DNA of 64,000 nt from assembly GCF_019204045.1 (NCBI RefSeq), contig NZ_JAGSPC010000001.1:2046001-2110000 (forward strand), read 5' to 3'. A program made the position numbers and the translations under genes. Source of the DNA: Erythrobacter crassostreae (GTDB lineage Bacteria; Pseudomonadota; Alphaproteobacteria; Sphingomonadales; Sphingomonadaceae). Below, piece by piece: positions 33,831-41,615 of the stretch (position 1 is its first letter; every line of letters begins with the position of its first letter). Under the pieces are notes generated by a model that saw only the letters and a program-made list of their open reading frames with translations, did not search any database and was not told where the DNA came from.

Positions 33831-34336
33831 GCTGTGGTCTCCAGTGAATTGAGCCATGCCTCCAAGGCATCAGGGTGTTTGAAGCGCAGTATCGGCGTTT
33901 GTGTCTTTGCCAGCAAGGCCTCTGTTATGGGGCGCACCTTGCGGTTCCAATTGATGATGTAGAGGAAGAATTCCGGATCGAAGCGTTCTGGGCAGCCTTC
34001 AGTCATGTCTGGACGGCTGCGCCCGTGATACTTCCAAACGCGTTTTACAGCGCGCCAGAAGCAAAGGGGGATGGGGTAATCGAGATATACTACGGTGTCC
34101 GCACGCTCCAACCGGACATCCATTGATCCTTTGTAATTGCCATCAATGACCCAACGATCCTGCGCGGTGATCGACCCGAGTGAGGTCTTTAGTTCTTCAC
34201 GGCCACCTTCAACCCAGCCGGCGCTCCAGTGGAGCTGATCGATATGGATCAACGGCAGATCCAGCATGGCCGCCAGTTTGCCGGACACCGTGCTTTTGCC
34301 CGCGCCGCAGGGGCCGATGACCATTATCCGCTGCAT
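33827..34336 (-). CDS. P-loop kinase-like protein (adenylate kinase / FlaR-like family)
   Basis: A 169-residue P-loop NTPase starting at 34336 (MQRIMVIGPCGAGKSTVSGK, Walker A GPCGAGKS). It resembles the small family annotated as DNA topology modulation protein or AAA family (HIDQLHWSAGW and VIDGNYKGSMDVRLE are characteristic). Substrate is unknown; probably a small-molecule kinase. It starts 2 bp after pth and overlaps the SDR gene by 4 bp, so the four genes pth-kinase-SDR-hypothetical read as one transcript. Confidence 0.85.
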   Translation of the reverse strand: MQRIMVIGPCGAGKSTVSGKLAAMLDLPLIHIDQLHWSAGWVEGGREELKTSLGSITAQDRWVIDGNYKGSMDVRLERADTVVYLDYPIPLCFWRAVKRVWKYHGRSRPDMTEGCPERFDPEFFLYIINWNRKVRPITEALLAKTQTPILRFKHPDALEAWLNSLETTA

Positions 34337-34338
34337 GA

Positions 34339-34911
34339 TTAATCGGCCTGCATCCGCAGGGCCATCTCGCTCATGAAGCGCGGGTCGTTGCCCTCGGCAA
34401 GCCATGGTGCCTCTGCGCCAAGTCCGCCGAGCATTTGCGCTAGATCATCCTGTTCCGACTTTGCATAGTTGCCGAGGACATGGCCGTGCACCCGATCTTT
34501 GTGGCCGGGGTGGCCGATGCCGATGCGAACACGGCGGAAATCGGGGCCAAGGTGGCTATCGATTGATCGAAGGCCGTTATGCCCTGCGTGGCCGCCGCCT
34601 TGCTTTACCTTCACTTTAAAAGGCGCAAGGTCTAGCTCGTCATGGAACACGGTGAGTGCATCGGTTTCGAGTTTGTAAAAGCGCAAAGCCTCACCAACGC
34701 TGCGTCCGCTCTCGTTCATGAATGTCGCGGGTTTAAGCAGCAGGATTTTTTCCGTCCCGATCCGGCCTTCCTGAACCCAGCCAGAGAACTTTTTCTGGAT
34801 CGCGCCAAAGTCATGCATGTCAGCGATAACATCCATCGCCAAAAAGCCGATATTGTGCCGGTGAAGCGCGTAACGCGGTCCGGGATTTCCAAGGCCTGCC
34901 CAAATTTGCAT
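34339..34911 (-). CDS. pth: Peptidyl-tRNA hydrolase
   Basis: Releases peptides from peptidyl-tRNA that falls off the ribosome. The 190-residue product has the family start IWAGLGNPGPRYALHRHNIGF (with the catalytic His in the HNIGF motif), KPATFMNESGRSVGEAL, and HDELDLAPFKVKVKQGGGHAGHNGLRSI. Commonly found next to rplY, as here; a 310-bp spacer with many hairpins separates them. No frameshift or extra domain. Confidence 0.96.
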   Translation of the reverse strand: MQIWAGLGNPGPRYALHRHNIGFLAMDVIADMHDFGAIQKKFSGWVQEGRIGTEKILLLKPATFMNESGRSVGEALRFYKLETDALTVFHDELDLAPFKVKVKQGGGHAGHNGLRSIDSHLGPDFRRVRIGIGHPGHKDRVHGHVLGNYAKSEQDDLAQMLGGLGAEAPWLAEGNDPRFMSEMALRMQAD

Positions 34912-35152
34912 TTTTGTTCTTTAGCAGGCTTTGCCTGCCCCTCAAGCGCCGGGCGCGGGCCATCCGGCCCGCTTCGCTTCTCCGCAATAGCTCGGGCGGC
35001 CAGTCGGCCCTGCGGAACCTTTCGGTTCCGAAATTGAATGATGCACATTGACTTGGTCGAGCAGCTCGGTCGCGCCAGCGACCGCTAGCCCGACCGGGCG
35101 CCCGCAGGCCCAAAAGGGCCGAGGAAATCGCATGCGCGGATGCGCATGCGGA
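34912..35152. repeat. Hairpin-packed pth-rplY spacer (seven short palindromes)
   Basis: The spacer is not coding but contains seven inverted repeats in about 230 bp: 34924-34938 (GCAGGC arms), 34955-34972 (GCGGGCC), 35013-35030 (CGGAACC), 35067-35084 (CGGTCGC), 35088-35099 (GCCCG), 35107-35120 (GGCCC), and 35129-35150 (CGCATGCGC, perfect 9-bp arms). The rplY terminator lies just beyond. Such clustering suggests a mosaic of repeat elements or a structured RNA read through from rplY to pth. Confidence 0.7.
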
Positions 35153-35188
35153 AACAAAAATGCCGAACCCCGCGAAGGGCCCGGCATC
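35153..35188 (-). terminator. Rho-independent terminator of rplY
   Basis: On the minus strand, just after rplY, a GC-rich hairpin (ATGCCGGGCCC pairing imperfectly with GGGTTCGGCAT, TTCGCG loop) is followed by TTTTTG. This is a textbook intrinsic terminator between rplY and pth. Confidence 0.72.
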
Positions 35189-35221
35189 TTGGTGATTTGT
35201 GCTGGAAAGAAGTGCGTCAGC

Positions 35222-35902
35222 TTATTGGCTGTCGCCGCCTTCTTCGTCAGCTTTCTGAGAGGTGGCTTCAACAGCGTCAGCTGCCACTTCTTCGCCTTCG
35301 CCCTCAGCTTCTTCCTCATCTTCGCTCTTCTTGAGCGCTGACGGAGCAACGAGTGTGGCGATGGTGTAGTCACGATCGGTGATGGCGCTTTCGCTGCCAT
35401 CAGGAAGAGTGACTTCGCTGATGTGGATCGAATCGCCGACTTCCTTGCCGGTAACGTCGATTTCGATCTGATCAGGGATCGCATCCGACTTACAGATAAG
35501 GTCGAGATCGTGACGGACCACGTTAAGAACGCCGCCCTTCTTAAGGCCAGGCGATTCTTCTTCGTTGATGAAGACAACCGGAATCTGAACTTCGATCTTC
35601 GCGTCTTTCGACAGACGAAGGAAATCGACGTGGATTGGGCGATCGGAGACCGGATGCAGAGCAACGTCTTTCGGGATGGAACGAACCGGATCACCACCAA
35701 TTTCGACCTGAACGATCGAATTCATGAATTGACCGGTCATCAACTGACGGACCAGTTCTTTTTCTTCGAGGTGGATTTTGATTGGTTCTTCGTTCCCGCC
35801 ATAAATAACAGCGGGTACCCGACCTTCGCGGCGAAGTGCTCGGGAGGCTCCCTTGCCTGCCCGTTCGCGCGTTTCAGCCGGCAGTGTAAGAGCGTCGCTC
35901 AT
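35222..35902 (-). CDS. rplY: 50S ribosomal protein bL25 (long CTC-type)
   Basis: Binds 5S rRNA in the large subunit. The 226-residue protein has the L25 domain ([40 protein letters not shown]), the CTC-type C-terminal beta domain ([38 protein letters not shown]), and a Glu-rich disordered tail ([13 protein letters not shown]). Upstream of pth, the usual pair. Ends in a clear terminator. Confidence 0.96.
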   Translation of the reverse strand: MSDALTLPAETRERAGKGASRALRREGRVPAVIYGGNEEPIKIHLEEKELVRQLMTGQFMNSIVQVEIGGDPVRSIPKDVALHPVSDRPIHVDFLRLSKDAKIEVQIPVVFINEEESPGLKKGGVLNVVRHDLDLICKSDAIPDQIEIDVTGKEVGDSIHISEVTLPDGSESAITDRDYTIATLVAPSALKKSEDEEEAEGEGEEVAADAVEATSQKADEEGGDSQ

Positions 35903-36004
35903 GATACGTGCCTTTCGAATGCGTGTTTGAAATACTTCATTGCAATGTCCGCCTCCAGGGATGACCGAGACATCGAAGAGCGGGCCGTTACAGGGGGAAG
36001 GGCG

Positions 36005-36916
36005 CTATGGCAAGGGAATTTGCTCTATCCGCCGGACGGTGAAACCGCGCGCTTCGAGCATCGAGTTGAGGCTGTTCGCGCCAACAAGGTGTCCTGCTCC
36101 CACAGCGATTAGAGGCTTTGCCGGCTTGGCGAGCGTCACTTCGATCTTTTCCGCCCAGTCTTCGTTGCGGTCTTGTATTAATGCCTGATGCAATTCGGGA
36201 TCGGCCATGATGCCCGTTCGGGTGGCTTCCTCCAGAACAGAATTGTCGCCAGTCAGCCATGCGTTGCGCAATTGCGCTGGATCGCTTTCTTCGTCGATTG
36301 ACGCCGTTACGACCCCCTCCAAAAGAGCGCGTTGGTCTTCTTCGTCCAGCCCGTCGAATATCCGCAACTGATTAAGCGCGCCTTCGAGCTCGATCACGCT
36401 GCGATCTGCGAAGTCGCTGATAATAGCGCGGTCGACACCGTTGGCCGGATCGCCGGTTGATTGCGTTCGGGCGAGCATCAACGCAGCGGCCCAAGTTTCC
36501 GTCGCTGAAAAGTCGTAGTCGGAATAGTCCGACTTCGCGATCAGTTCATACAAAGGTGTCTTAAGCTCTTCATTCACCCTTTCGGGCAATTCAGGTTGCT
36601 GCTGGGATGTTACAGCGAGAACAGTGAAAACTGATGAGATTGCAGTGCTGTCATTCAGATTAGCGACCTCAACAATTGCGAAGTCTGCGCGGTCAATCAC
36701 TCCCTCAATTGCGTCGGTACGCCATTCCACCCCGTCGGGCAGGGCGTGGATCGTGCCCAGCATCCATCCTTCAACATCGCCGTCTGCGTTGCTGATTTCA
36801 TAAAGCGGCGGATTGGGGGGCGTCTGCGGCTCGTTATCAAGGGAAGACTCGGAGCAACCGGCAATAGCCAGCGCTCCGAGTGTCAGTCCGCATACTCGCA
36901 AAAGGCGCCTGATCAT
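36005..36916 (-). CDS. TraB/GumN family lipoprotein
   Basis: A 303-residue protein with a signal ending in the lipobox AIAGC (Cys22). The TraB/GumN domain is marked by MLGTIHALPDGVEWRT, ADFAIVEVANLND and the C-terminal AVGAGHLVGANSLNSML, the GxxH pair at both ends of the fold that in TIKI/TraB-type proteins suggests metal-dependent proteolysis. Activity is not demonstrated. Its start overlaps the stop of the second, related gene by 4 bp, so the two paralogues are coupled. Confidence 0.85.
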   Translation of the reverse strand: MIRRLLRVCGLTLGALAIAGCSESSLDNEPQTPPNPPLYEISNADGDVEGWMLGTIHALPDGVEWRTDAIEGVIDRADFAIVEVANLNDSTAISSVFTVLAVTSQQQPELPERVNEELKTPLYELIAKSDYSDYDFSATETWAAALMLARTQSTGDPANGVDRAIISDFADRSVIELEGALNQLRIFDGLDEEDQRALLEGVVTASIDEESDPAQLRNAWLTGDNSVLEEATRTGIMADPELHQALIQDRNEDWAEKIEVTLAKPAKPLIAVGAGHLVGANSLNSMLEARGFTVRRIEQIPLP

Positions 36917-37857
36917 TGCACTCGCGTGGCCTCAATGTCGCGGTTGGCGAGGTACTCCTGAACGCTGCGTTCACCGGCAAGGTGGCCAGCGCCAACCGCG
37001 ATGAAAACGGTACCCGGTGTATCCAGACGCGTGTCGATCCATTCGGCCCAGTTGGCGTTGCGCTCATACAGCAGGCGTTCGGCAAGGTTCGGGTGCGTCA
37101 TGAAACCTTCGTTCATCATTACGCCCAACTCTTCGACTTTGCCCGATGCCCAGACGCCGACGAGCTGGTTGAGCGTTTCGATTGCTGCAAGCGGATCCTC
37201 CGCTCCTTCGAGTAGGAACAGAACCTGCTGGTCCATCGGCAATTCGTCAAACACAGAGATCTGGAAGTCGATTGTTTCCAATGCGACGCGCTCGGTGCCT
37301 TCACTGATGGTGGACTCGAGCACTGTTTCAACGCCTTTGGAATCGTCAAATCCCGATGCTTGCGTAACAACTTGCAGCATGGCGATTGAAGCGAACCATG
37401 GCTCCAACTTGTCGAATGCAGCGGCAGGAATACCGATTTTGCCAAGACCAGCCTCGAACGTAGCGCGCTGCTCATCATTCATCAGTCCGCGCAACGTTTG
37501 GCCATCAGTCAACATACCTTTCGCGGCCATCATTTGACCAGCCGCTTGCATGCTTTCAGGAGTCATATCGATTTCGGTGACGAGCGAATCCGAACTCGCG
37601 ATTGCAGCGCTCACGGTCTCGGTTTTCCAGTTTACATCATCCGGCAGGGTGTGAACCGTGCCGAAGAGAAAGATCGTCGTGTCTTCATCCGCGACTTTCC
37701 ACATCGCGGGCACGCCGGTGGCCTCTTCCATCTCTTTTTCAGAGGCGAGGACTTTTTCGTCCTCAACAGGCTGAGTGGTTTGTTGAGCGATGGCTGGCGC
37801 GCCCGCAAACAGAGCGGCAGCGGCGGCAGATGCGGTAAGGATTGAGCGGAGTTTCAT
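36913..37857 (-). CDS. TraB/GumN family secreted protein
   Basis: A 314-residue paralogue of the next gene. It has a cleavable signal (SAAAAALFAGAPAIAQQ), the GumN motifs FLFGTVHTLPDDVNWKTE and SLVTEIDM, and the closing IAVGAGHLAGERSVQEYL. The first paralogue is soluble in the periplasm while the second (36005-36916) is lipid-anchored. The gene starts 60 bp after the XRE gene on the same strand, so the XRE/membrane-protein operon may read into this pair. Confidence 0.85.
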   Translation of the reverse strand: MKLRSILTASAAAAALFAGAPAIAQQTTQPVEDEKVLASEKEMEEATGVPAMWKVADEDTTIFLFGTVHTLPDDVNWKTETVSAAIASSDSLVTEIDMTPESMQAAGQMMAAKGMLTDGQTLRGLMNDEQRATFEAGLGKIGIPAAAFDKLEPWFASIAMLQVVTQASGFDDSKGVETVLESTISEGTERVALETIDFQISVFDELPMDQQVLFLLEGAEDPLAAIETLNQLVGVWASGKVEELGVMMNEGFMTHPNLAERLLYERNANWAEWIDTRLDTPGTVFIAVGAGHLAGERSVQEYLANRDIEATRVQ

Positions 37858-37917
37858 GGAGGTAGTCCTTTCAAGGGAGCTTTAGAATATGGGTTGTGGC
37901 CGTAAGTTTAACGGTGG

Positions 37918-38115
37918 CTATGTTGCTTCGTCGTCGAACACTTGCTCAATCGACATGTCGAACAGCCTTGCAATCCGAAATGCCAGAGGCAGGGAAGGGT
38001 CGTGCTTGCCCGTTTCAATAGCGTTCACCGCCTGACGCGACACATCAAGCTGGACAGCCAGCTCGGCCTGACTCCAGTCACGTTCCGCACGGAGGACTTT
38101 GAGGCGGTTCTTCAT
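37918..38115 (-). CDS. XRE-family regulator (YozG/Cro type)
   Basis: A 65-residue protein that is little more than one helix-turn-helix (KNRLKVLRAERDWSQAELAV, QLDVSRQAVNAIETGKHDPS, LAFRIARLFDMSIEQVFDDE). Compact YozG-type repressors of this shape are commonly encoded next to small membrane proteins. Start overlaps the preceding membrane-protein gene by 4 bp (38112-38115), so it is the last cistron of that operon and probably controls it. Confidence 0.92.
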   Translation of the reverse strand: MKNRLKVLRAERDWSQAELAVQLDVSRQAVNAIETGKHDPSLPLAFRIARLFDMSIEQVFDDEAT

Positions 38116-38603
38116 CGGCTATCGCGCCAACGCAGAAACTGGAAGATGCCAACAAAGAGCAGCATAAACGTCAGCCATGTCTTTCCTATAACAACATAGG
38201 CTTTGAAATCCTGATCGTAGAAGAAATCTTCAAACGCCAGGTAGCTCGCGGGTAGGCTGATGTCGAAGGGGCTGAAAGACCAATAAAGAACCCAGGGGGC
38301 GATGACGAGTATGGGGGGAACTATGGCGACGCCATAGGCCAAAATCACAAGCGACCGCCGCCAAAGGCCCTCGGCATAATCGTCCCGCATGAATTTCGCG
38401 ACCATTAGGAATAGCGGCACTAACCCGTTGAAAAAAAGCACCAAAACTGCGAGTATATCATACCAACCGGGCGCGTTACCTGGATCGTATGGATCAATGA
38501 TCCAATCGACGAGGCCGAATGCCGCGAAGAAAAGGCATATGTCCATCAGCCAGAAATAGGCGCGAAATCGAAGCTTAGCTTTTGTCAATTTAGCAGCTTC
38601 CAT
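38112..38603 (-). CDS. Four-span membrane protein of the XRE-associated operon (1)
   Basis: A 163-residue protein with four predicted membrane helices (YFWLMDICLFFAAFGLVDWII, WYDILAVLVLFFNGLVPLFL, LVILAYGVAIVPPILVIAPW, VVIGKTWLTFMLLFVGIFQF). It carries FMRDDYAEGLWRRS after the second helix, aligning with DE-Y/F motifs in the neighbouring membrane proteins. It overlaps the XRE gene by 4 bp and is 1 bp from the next membrane gene. Family unknown. Confidence 0.75.
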   Translation of the reverse strand: MEAAKLTKAKLRFRAYFWLMDICLFFAAFGLVDWIIDPYDPGNAPGWYDILAVLVLFFNGLVPLFLMVAKFMRDDYAEGLWRRSLVILAYGVAIVPPILVIAPWVLYWSFSPFDISLPASYLAFEDFFYDQDFKAYVVIGKTWLTFMLLFVGIFQFLRWRDSR

Positions 38604-38604
38604 C

Positions 38605-38982
38605 TCAGTAACCTCGCAGCCGAGCCGCCGCGAAGGCTACGTGAAAAATTGCGGCGATGGCTGTCAGGCCGATCAACGGATCAGATATCCATTCATCAGT
38701 GATCGGGCCGATAGCTATAAACAACCATATGCCCACCGCAGCGCATGCCCATCGCGCGGCGAAAGCGAACAGCCGTTGGAAATATTCGTCATGATGCCCA
38801 ACAAAGACCAGACCGATCAACGTTCCAGCGGTGAACCCGCCTGCCAACGTATCAACTGCATCGAGAAACCCGAACACCGCGCCAGCCAACATCAATAGAG
38901 AACCGGCAAGGCCGACCCACATCATATTTAACGCGAAACTGCGGTCATCAGTTGAAATTGCTTTGGGATCGTAAGCCATCAA
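38605..38982 (-). CDS. Four-span membrane protein of the XRE-associated operon (2)
   Basis: A 125-residue protein with about four hydrophobic segments (MMWVGLAGSLLMLAGAVFGF, LAGGFTAGTLIGLVFVGHH, WACAAVGIWLFIAIGPI, PLIGLTAIAAIFHVAFAAA). The motif GHHDEYFQRLFAFA lies after the second helix, parallel to the other members. Its start overlaps the neighbouring gene by 4 bp (38979-38982). No known family. Confidence 0.75.
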   Translation of the reverse strand: MMAYDPKAISTDDRSFALNMMWVGLAGSLLMLAGAVFGFLDAVDTLAGGFTAGTLIGLVFVGHHDEYFQRLFAFAARWACAAVGIWLFIAIGPITDEWISDPLIGLTAIAAIFHVAFAAARLRGY

Positions 38983-39377
38983 ATTCCTCCCCGCATACGC
39001 TTCCAGAATAGACCGATGTAGAACGCGATGATCGCAAGGGCGATGCTGGCAATGGCCGGAATATCCCGTTCATTGTTTTGGCCTGGCGTGCCTGCACGGG
39101 TGGATTGGAACCCGTCATAGACACCTTCTGCAAAGGGCAGGCCTAGGAACAAGATCAACAGGGTGGCAAACGCCATGCTCGCGCCGGACGTCCAAAGTCC
39201 GCGCGTGTATTCATCTGCGTTTCTGGTGAACAGCATCACCCAACAGCAAGCAACGCAAATCAATAGCCCTGCGATCAATATGGCTTCGGGAATGGACACA
39301 AGTGCGCCGAGAAAAACAGCGAGAAGGGCGGCCAAACCGGCCCAACCTGCGCCTAGAAAGATGTTCACCTTTTGCAT
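38979..39377 (-). CDS. Four-span membrane protein of the XRE-associated operon (3)
   Basis: A 132-residue protein starting at 39377 (MQKVNIFLGAG). Four hydrophobic segments (GWAGLAALLAVFLGALVS, AILIAGLLICVACCWVMLF, MAFATLLILFLGLPFAEG, IASIALAIIAFYIGLFW) and the shared motif TRNADEYTRGLWTSGA. A longer reading to 39428 is possible but would run 47 bp into the next gene. Part of the same coupled run. Function is unknown. Confidence 0.75.
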   Translation of the reverse strand: MQKVNIFLGAGWAGLAALLAVFLGALVSIPEAILIAGLLICVACCWVMLFTRNADEYTRGLWTSGASMAFATLLILFLGLPFAEGVYDGFQSTRAGTPGQNNERDIPAIASIALAIIAFYIGLFWKRMRGGI

Positions 39378-39381
39378 GAGG

Positions 39382-39870
39382 TTATCCCCTGATCCTTTTG
39401 ATCTGAAAACCGATGAAGAATGCGGCAAGAATGACGGAGGCGGCGAAACGGCCGATTATGTCGGTGCTTTCTACCTGCTCAATCTCATTGAGATTCACGC
39501 CGTCAGCTTTCGCCGCTTCGTATGCTTCGCCCGCGACCATACCATCGATAAATATCTCTACATATCCGCCAAGGACCAGCCAGAGTATCGCGGCGAAGAA
39601 CGCATAGGTTGTGCCGCTGTGAAACATAGCCAGCGTGAACTCATCAGTTTTACGGCGCAGGAACACGTAAAAAATCGAATAGGTTTCGGCGATTAGATAG
39701 GTGATCGCCGCCAAAAATAGCAGCGCGGGTATGATAAGATCATCGCCATCCTCGTAACCGAGAAAGACCGTGCCCATTGCAATGTGCAAGAAGGGAAAGG
39801 CAATCGCAGCGGCGGTGCCGATATTTGCGGCCCTGAGATAGCGATCCACTTTTTTCTGACGATCAGACAT
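39382..39870 (-). CDS. Four-span membrane protein of the XRE-associated operon (4)
   Basis: A 162-residue protein with four predicted helices (NIGTAAAIAFPFLHIAMGTV, LIIPALLFLAAITYLIAETY, YAFFAAILWLVLGGYVEIFI, GRFAASVILAAFFIGFQIK). The motif RRKTDEFTLAMFHSGT is the clearest member of the shared DE-(Y/F)-x-x-x-(L/M)-(W/F) pattern. It ends 4 bp before the next gene and follows a tiny membrane peptide gene. Confidence 0.75.
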   Translation of the reverse strand: MSDRQKKVDRYLRAANIGTAAAIAFPFLHIAMGTVFLGYEDGDDLIIPALLFLAAITYLIAETYSIFYVFLRRKTDEFTLAMFHSGTTYAFFAAILWLVLGGYVEIFIDGMVAGEAYEAAKADGVNLNEIEQVESTDIIGRFAASVILAAFFIGFQIKRIRG

Positions 39871-39876
39871 CGCGCC

Positions 39877-39996
39877 TCAGGCTCCGATTGCATTCATGAA
39901 TTTGGCTGCAATGGTGCCAATCGCATAGCCCGAAAGGCTGATGAGGATGAAAAGCTGCCACCAGCGGAGGGGAAGTTTTGATGGCAGTGTTTTCAT
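39877..39996 (-). CDS. Possible 39-residue single-span membrane peptide
   Basis: A short reading frame ending 6 bp before the 162-residue membrane gene. From the ATG at 39996 it encodes MKTLPSKLPLRWWQLFILIS plus the rest of one membrane helix (ISLSGYAIGTIAAKF). A weak GAGA-type ribosome site precedes it. An upstream ATG at 40017 gives 46 residues. Aromatic-anchored single-span design and tight spacing suggest a real gene, but support is moderate. Confidence 0.42.
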   Translation of the reverse strand: MKTLPSKLPLRWWQLFILISLSGYAIGTIAAKFMNAIGA

Positions 39997-40100
39997 TGCG
40001 GGGTACTCTTTCAGCATTTCGGATCGGTTGGGGGAATGTTTGGGCGTTCCCGGCGGATAAGGACAGCGGGGAGGCCACCTCATCCACCAGGAACTTTTCA

Positions 40101-40448
40101 TCAGGCTTCCGGCGCAACTGGAGTGTTGGTTGAAGCGAGACGAACTCGGTTGAGATTGGCATTGGCGATGGCGACGCGGATTTGCGTTTCAGCCTGAGCG
40201 AAGGCGGTGCTGCGGCATTGACGTTCCAACCGCAGCGATACGCTGTCGCGGCCTCCATTGGCGCAGTTTTTGCGAATGATTGTCTTCACGCGCTCATCCA
40301 GAACAGCGACGCCTTTTTCGGTGGTCAGGTCCAGATCATCGTGAGCGACAGGCGCGTCGAAATCTGCCGTGTTCGGGCCAGCGGCAACGGCCGGAGCAGC
40401 GATAAGAGCAAGAGTAGGAGCGGCGATAAGAGCGGTAAGTTTCAGCAT
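40101..40448 (-). CDS. UrcA family protein
   Basis: A 115-residue secreted protein with a signal peptide (ALIAAPTLALIAAPAVAAG) and the UrcA pattern DDLDLTTEKGVAVLDERVKT, followed by RKNCANGG and LERQCRSTAFAQAETQIR with two Cys that could pair. The family is abundant in Sphingomonadales and its function is unknown. It lies upstream of the XRE/membrane operon on the same strand with 84-104 bp between, so it may head that transcript. Repeated TATGTC boxes precede it. Confidence 0.75.
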   Translation of the reverse strand: MLKLTALIAAPTLALIAAPAVAAGPNTADFDAPVAHDDLDLTTEKGVAVLDERVKTIIRKNCANGGRDSVSLRLERQCRSTAFAQAETQIRVAIANANLNRVRLASTNTPVAPEA

Positions 40449-40493
40449 TGGTGTTCTCCTGGGGAGTGAGAGATTTGTAACCTCAACCTTCCG

Positions 40494-40555
40494 TTATGTC
40501 AGGTTACCCTTACTTTATGTCGCGATTCGCTGACTATGTCAACAACACCTGACAT
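40494..40555 (-). promoter_or_regulatory. Repeated TATGTC boxes and an inverted repeat upstream of the UrcA gene
   Basis: TTATGTC (40494-40500), TTATGTC (40515-40521) and CTATGTC (40534-40540) recur at 21- and 19-bp steps, about two helical turns each. In addition ATGTCAGGT (40496-40504) and ACCTGACAT (40547-40555) form a 9-bp inverted repeat. The spacing suggests a multi-dimer operator shared by the divergent UrcA gene and glyQ. Function is inferred. Confidence 0.42.
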
Positions 40556-40670
40556 TTCGTAATGCTGACCTGACGAAAACCGCAGATTTGCGAGGGTTTG
40601 GAGTAGGCAAAACCGGTCATGCTGCGCTGCGGCATTGACGCTGTCGGGGGCATCCGCCATTGCCCGAATC

Positions 40671-41615
40671 ATGGAATCCGAGGTCAAAACCGCACGCCCC
40701 GAATCGTCAGGAATAGTCCGCGATCCGACTCGTTCGTTTCAGGACATGATCCTGACGCTGCACGATTTCTGGAGCGCGAATGGATGCGTCATCCTGCAAC
40801 CCTATGACATGCGCATGGGGGCGGGCACTTTTCACACCGCGACAACCCTGCGCGCACTCGGGCCAGAGCCGTGGAATGCGGCCTTTGTGCAGCCATGCCG
40901 CCGCCCGACAGACGGGCGCTATGGTGAGAACCCGAACAGGCTGCAGCATTACTATCAATATCAGGTCATCCTGAAGCCATCGCCGTCCGATATTCAGGAG
41001 CTTTACCTCGACAGCCTGAAGGCCATTGGCGTCGATCCGCTGAAACACGACATCCGCTTTGTCGAAGATGACTGGGAATCGCCGACACTGGGCGCGTGGG
41101 GGCTGGGCTGGGAGGTTTGGTGTGACGGGATGGAAGTCACCCAGTTCACATACTTCCAGCAAATGGGCGGGTTTGACTGCAAACCTGTCGCGGGTGAGCT
41201 CACCTACGGCCTCGAACGGCTCGCCATGTATATCCAGGGCGTCGACAGCGTCTATGATCTCGCCTTCAACCAGCACGGCGTAAGCTACGGCGACGTGTTT
41301 CTCGAGAATGAGAAGCAGATGTCGAAAGCCAACTTTGAAGTGTTCGACACCGACCTGTTATTCAAGAAGTTCGAAATGGCGGAAGCCGAATGCCGCAACC
41401 AGATCGCGAATGACGTTCCCATCGCTGCCTATGAAGAGGCGATAGAGGCGAGCCACATCTTCAACTTGCTGCAAGCCCGCGGCGTGATCAGTGTTCAGGA
41501 ACGCGCGAGCTATATGGGCCGGGTGCGCGATCTGGCGCGGGGCTCTTGCGAGAAATATGCCGAGCTGAAAGCGCCCGAATGGGCCGAGAAATATCCGGAA
41601 TGGAGCCTGCTCTGA
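40671..41615 (+). CDS. glyQ: Glycyl-tRNA synthetase alpha subunit
   Basis: Catalytic subunit of the alpha2beta2 glycyl-tRNA synthetase that charges tRNA-Gly. The 314-residue product has the family motifs [60 protein letters not shown] and [20 protein letters not shown] (class II motif 3). I prefer the ATG at 40671; it keeps the SFQDM segment that is conserved. It shares one base with the glyS start (TGATG), so the two subunits are coupled. Confidence 0.97.
   Translation: MESEVKTARPESSGIVRDPTRSFQDMILTLHDFWSANGCVILQPYDMRMGAGTFHTATTLRALGPEPWNAAFVQPCRRPTDGRYGENPNRLQHYYQYQVILKPSPSDIQELYLDSLKAIGVDPLKHDIRFVEDDWESPTLGAWGLGWEVWCDGMEVTQFTYFQQMGGFDCKPVAGELTYGLERLAMYIQGVDSVYDLAFNQHGVSYGDVFLENEKQMSKANFEVFDTDLLFKKFEMAEAECRNQIANDVPIAAYEEAIEASHIFNLLQARGVISVQERASYMGRVRDLARGSCEKYAELKAPEWAEKYPEWSLL

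Noticed and set aside
34942-35700. 252-codon leftward open frame across the pth-rplY spacer
   Set aside because: Starts inside rplY in another frame and ends in the hairpin array; not a gene.
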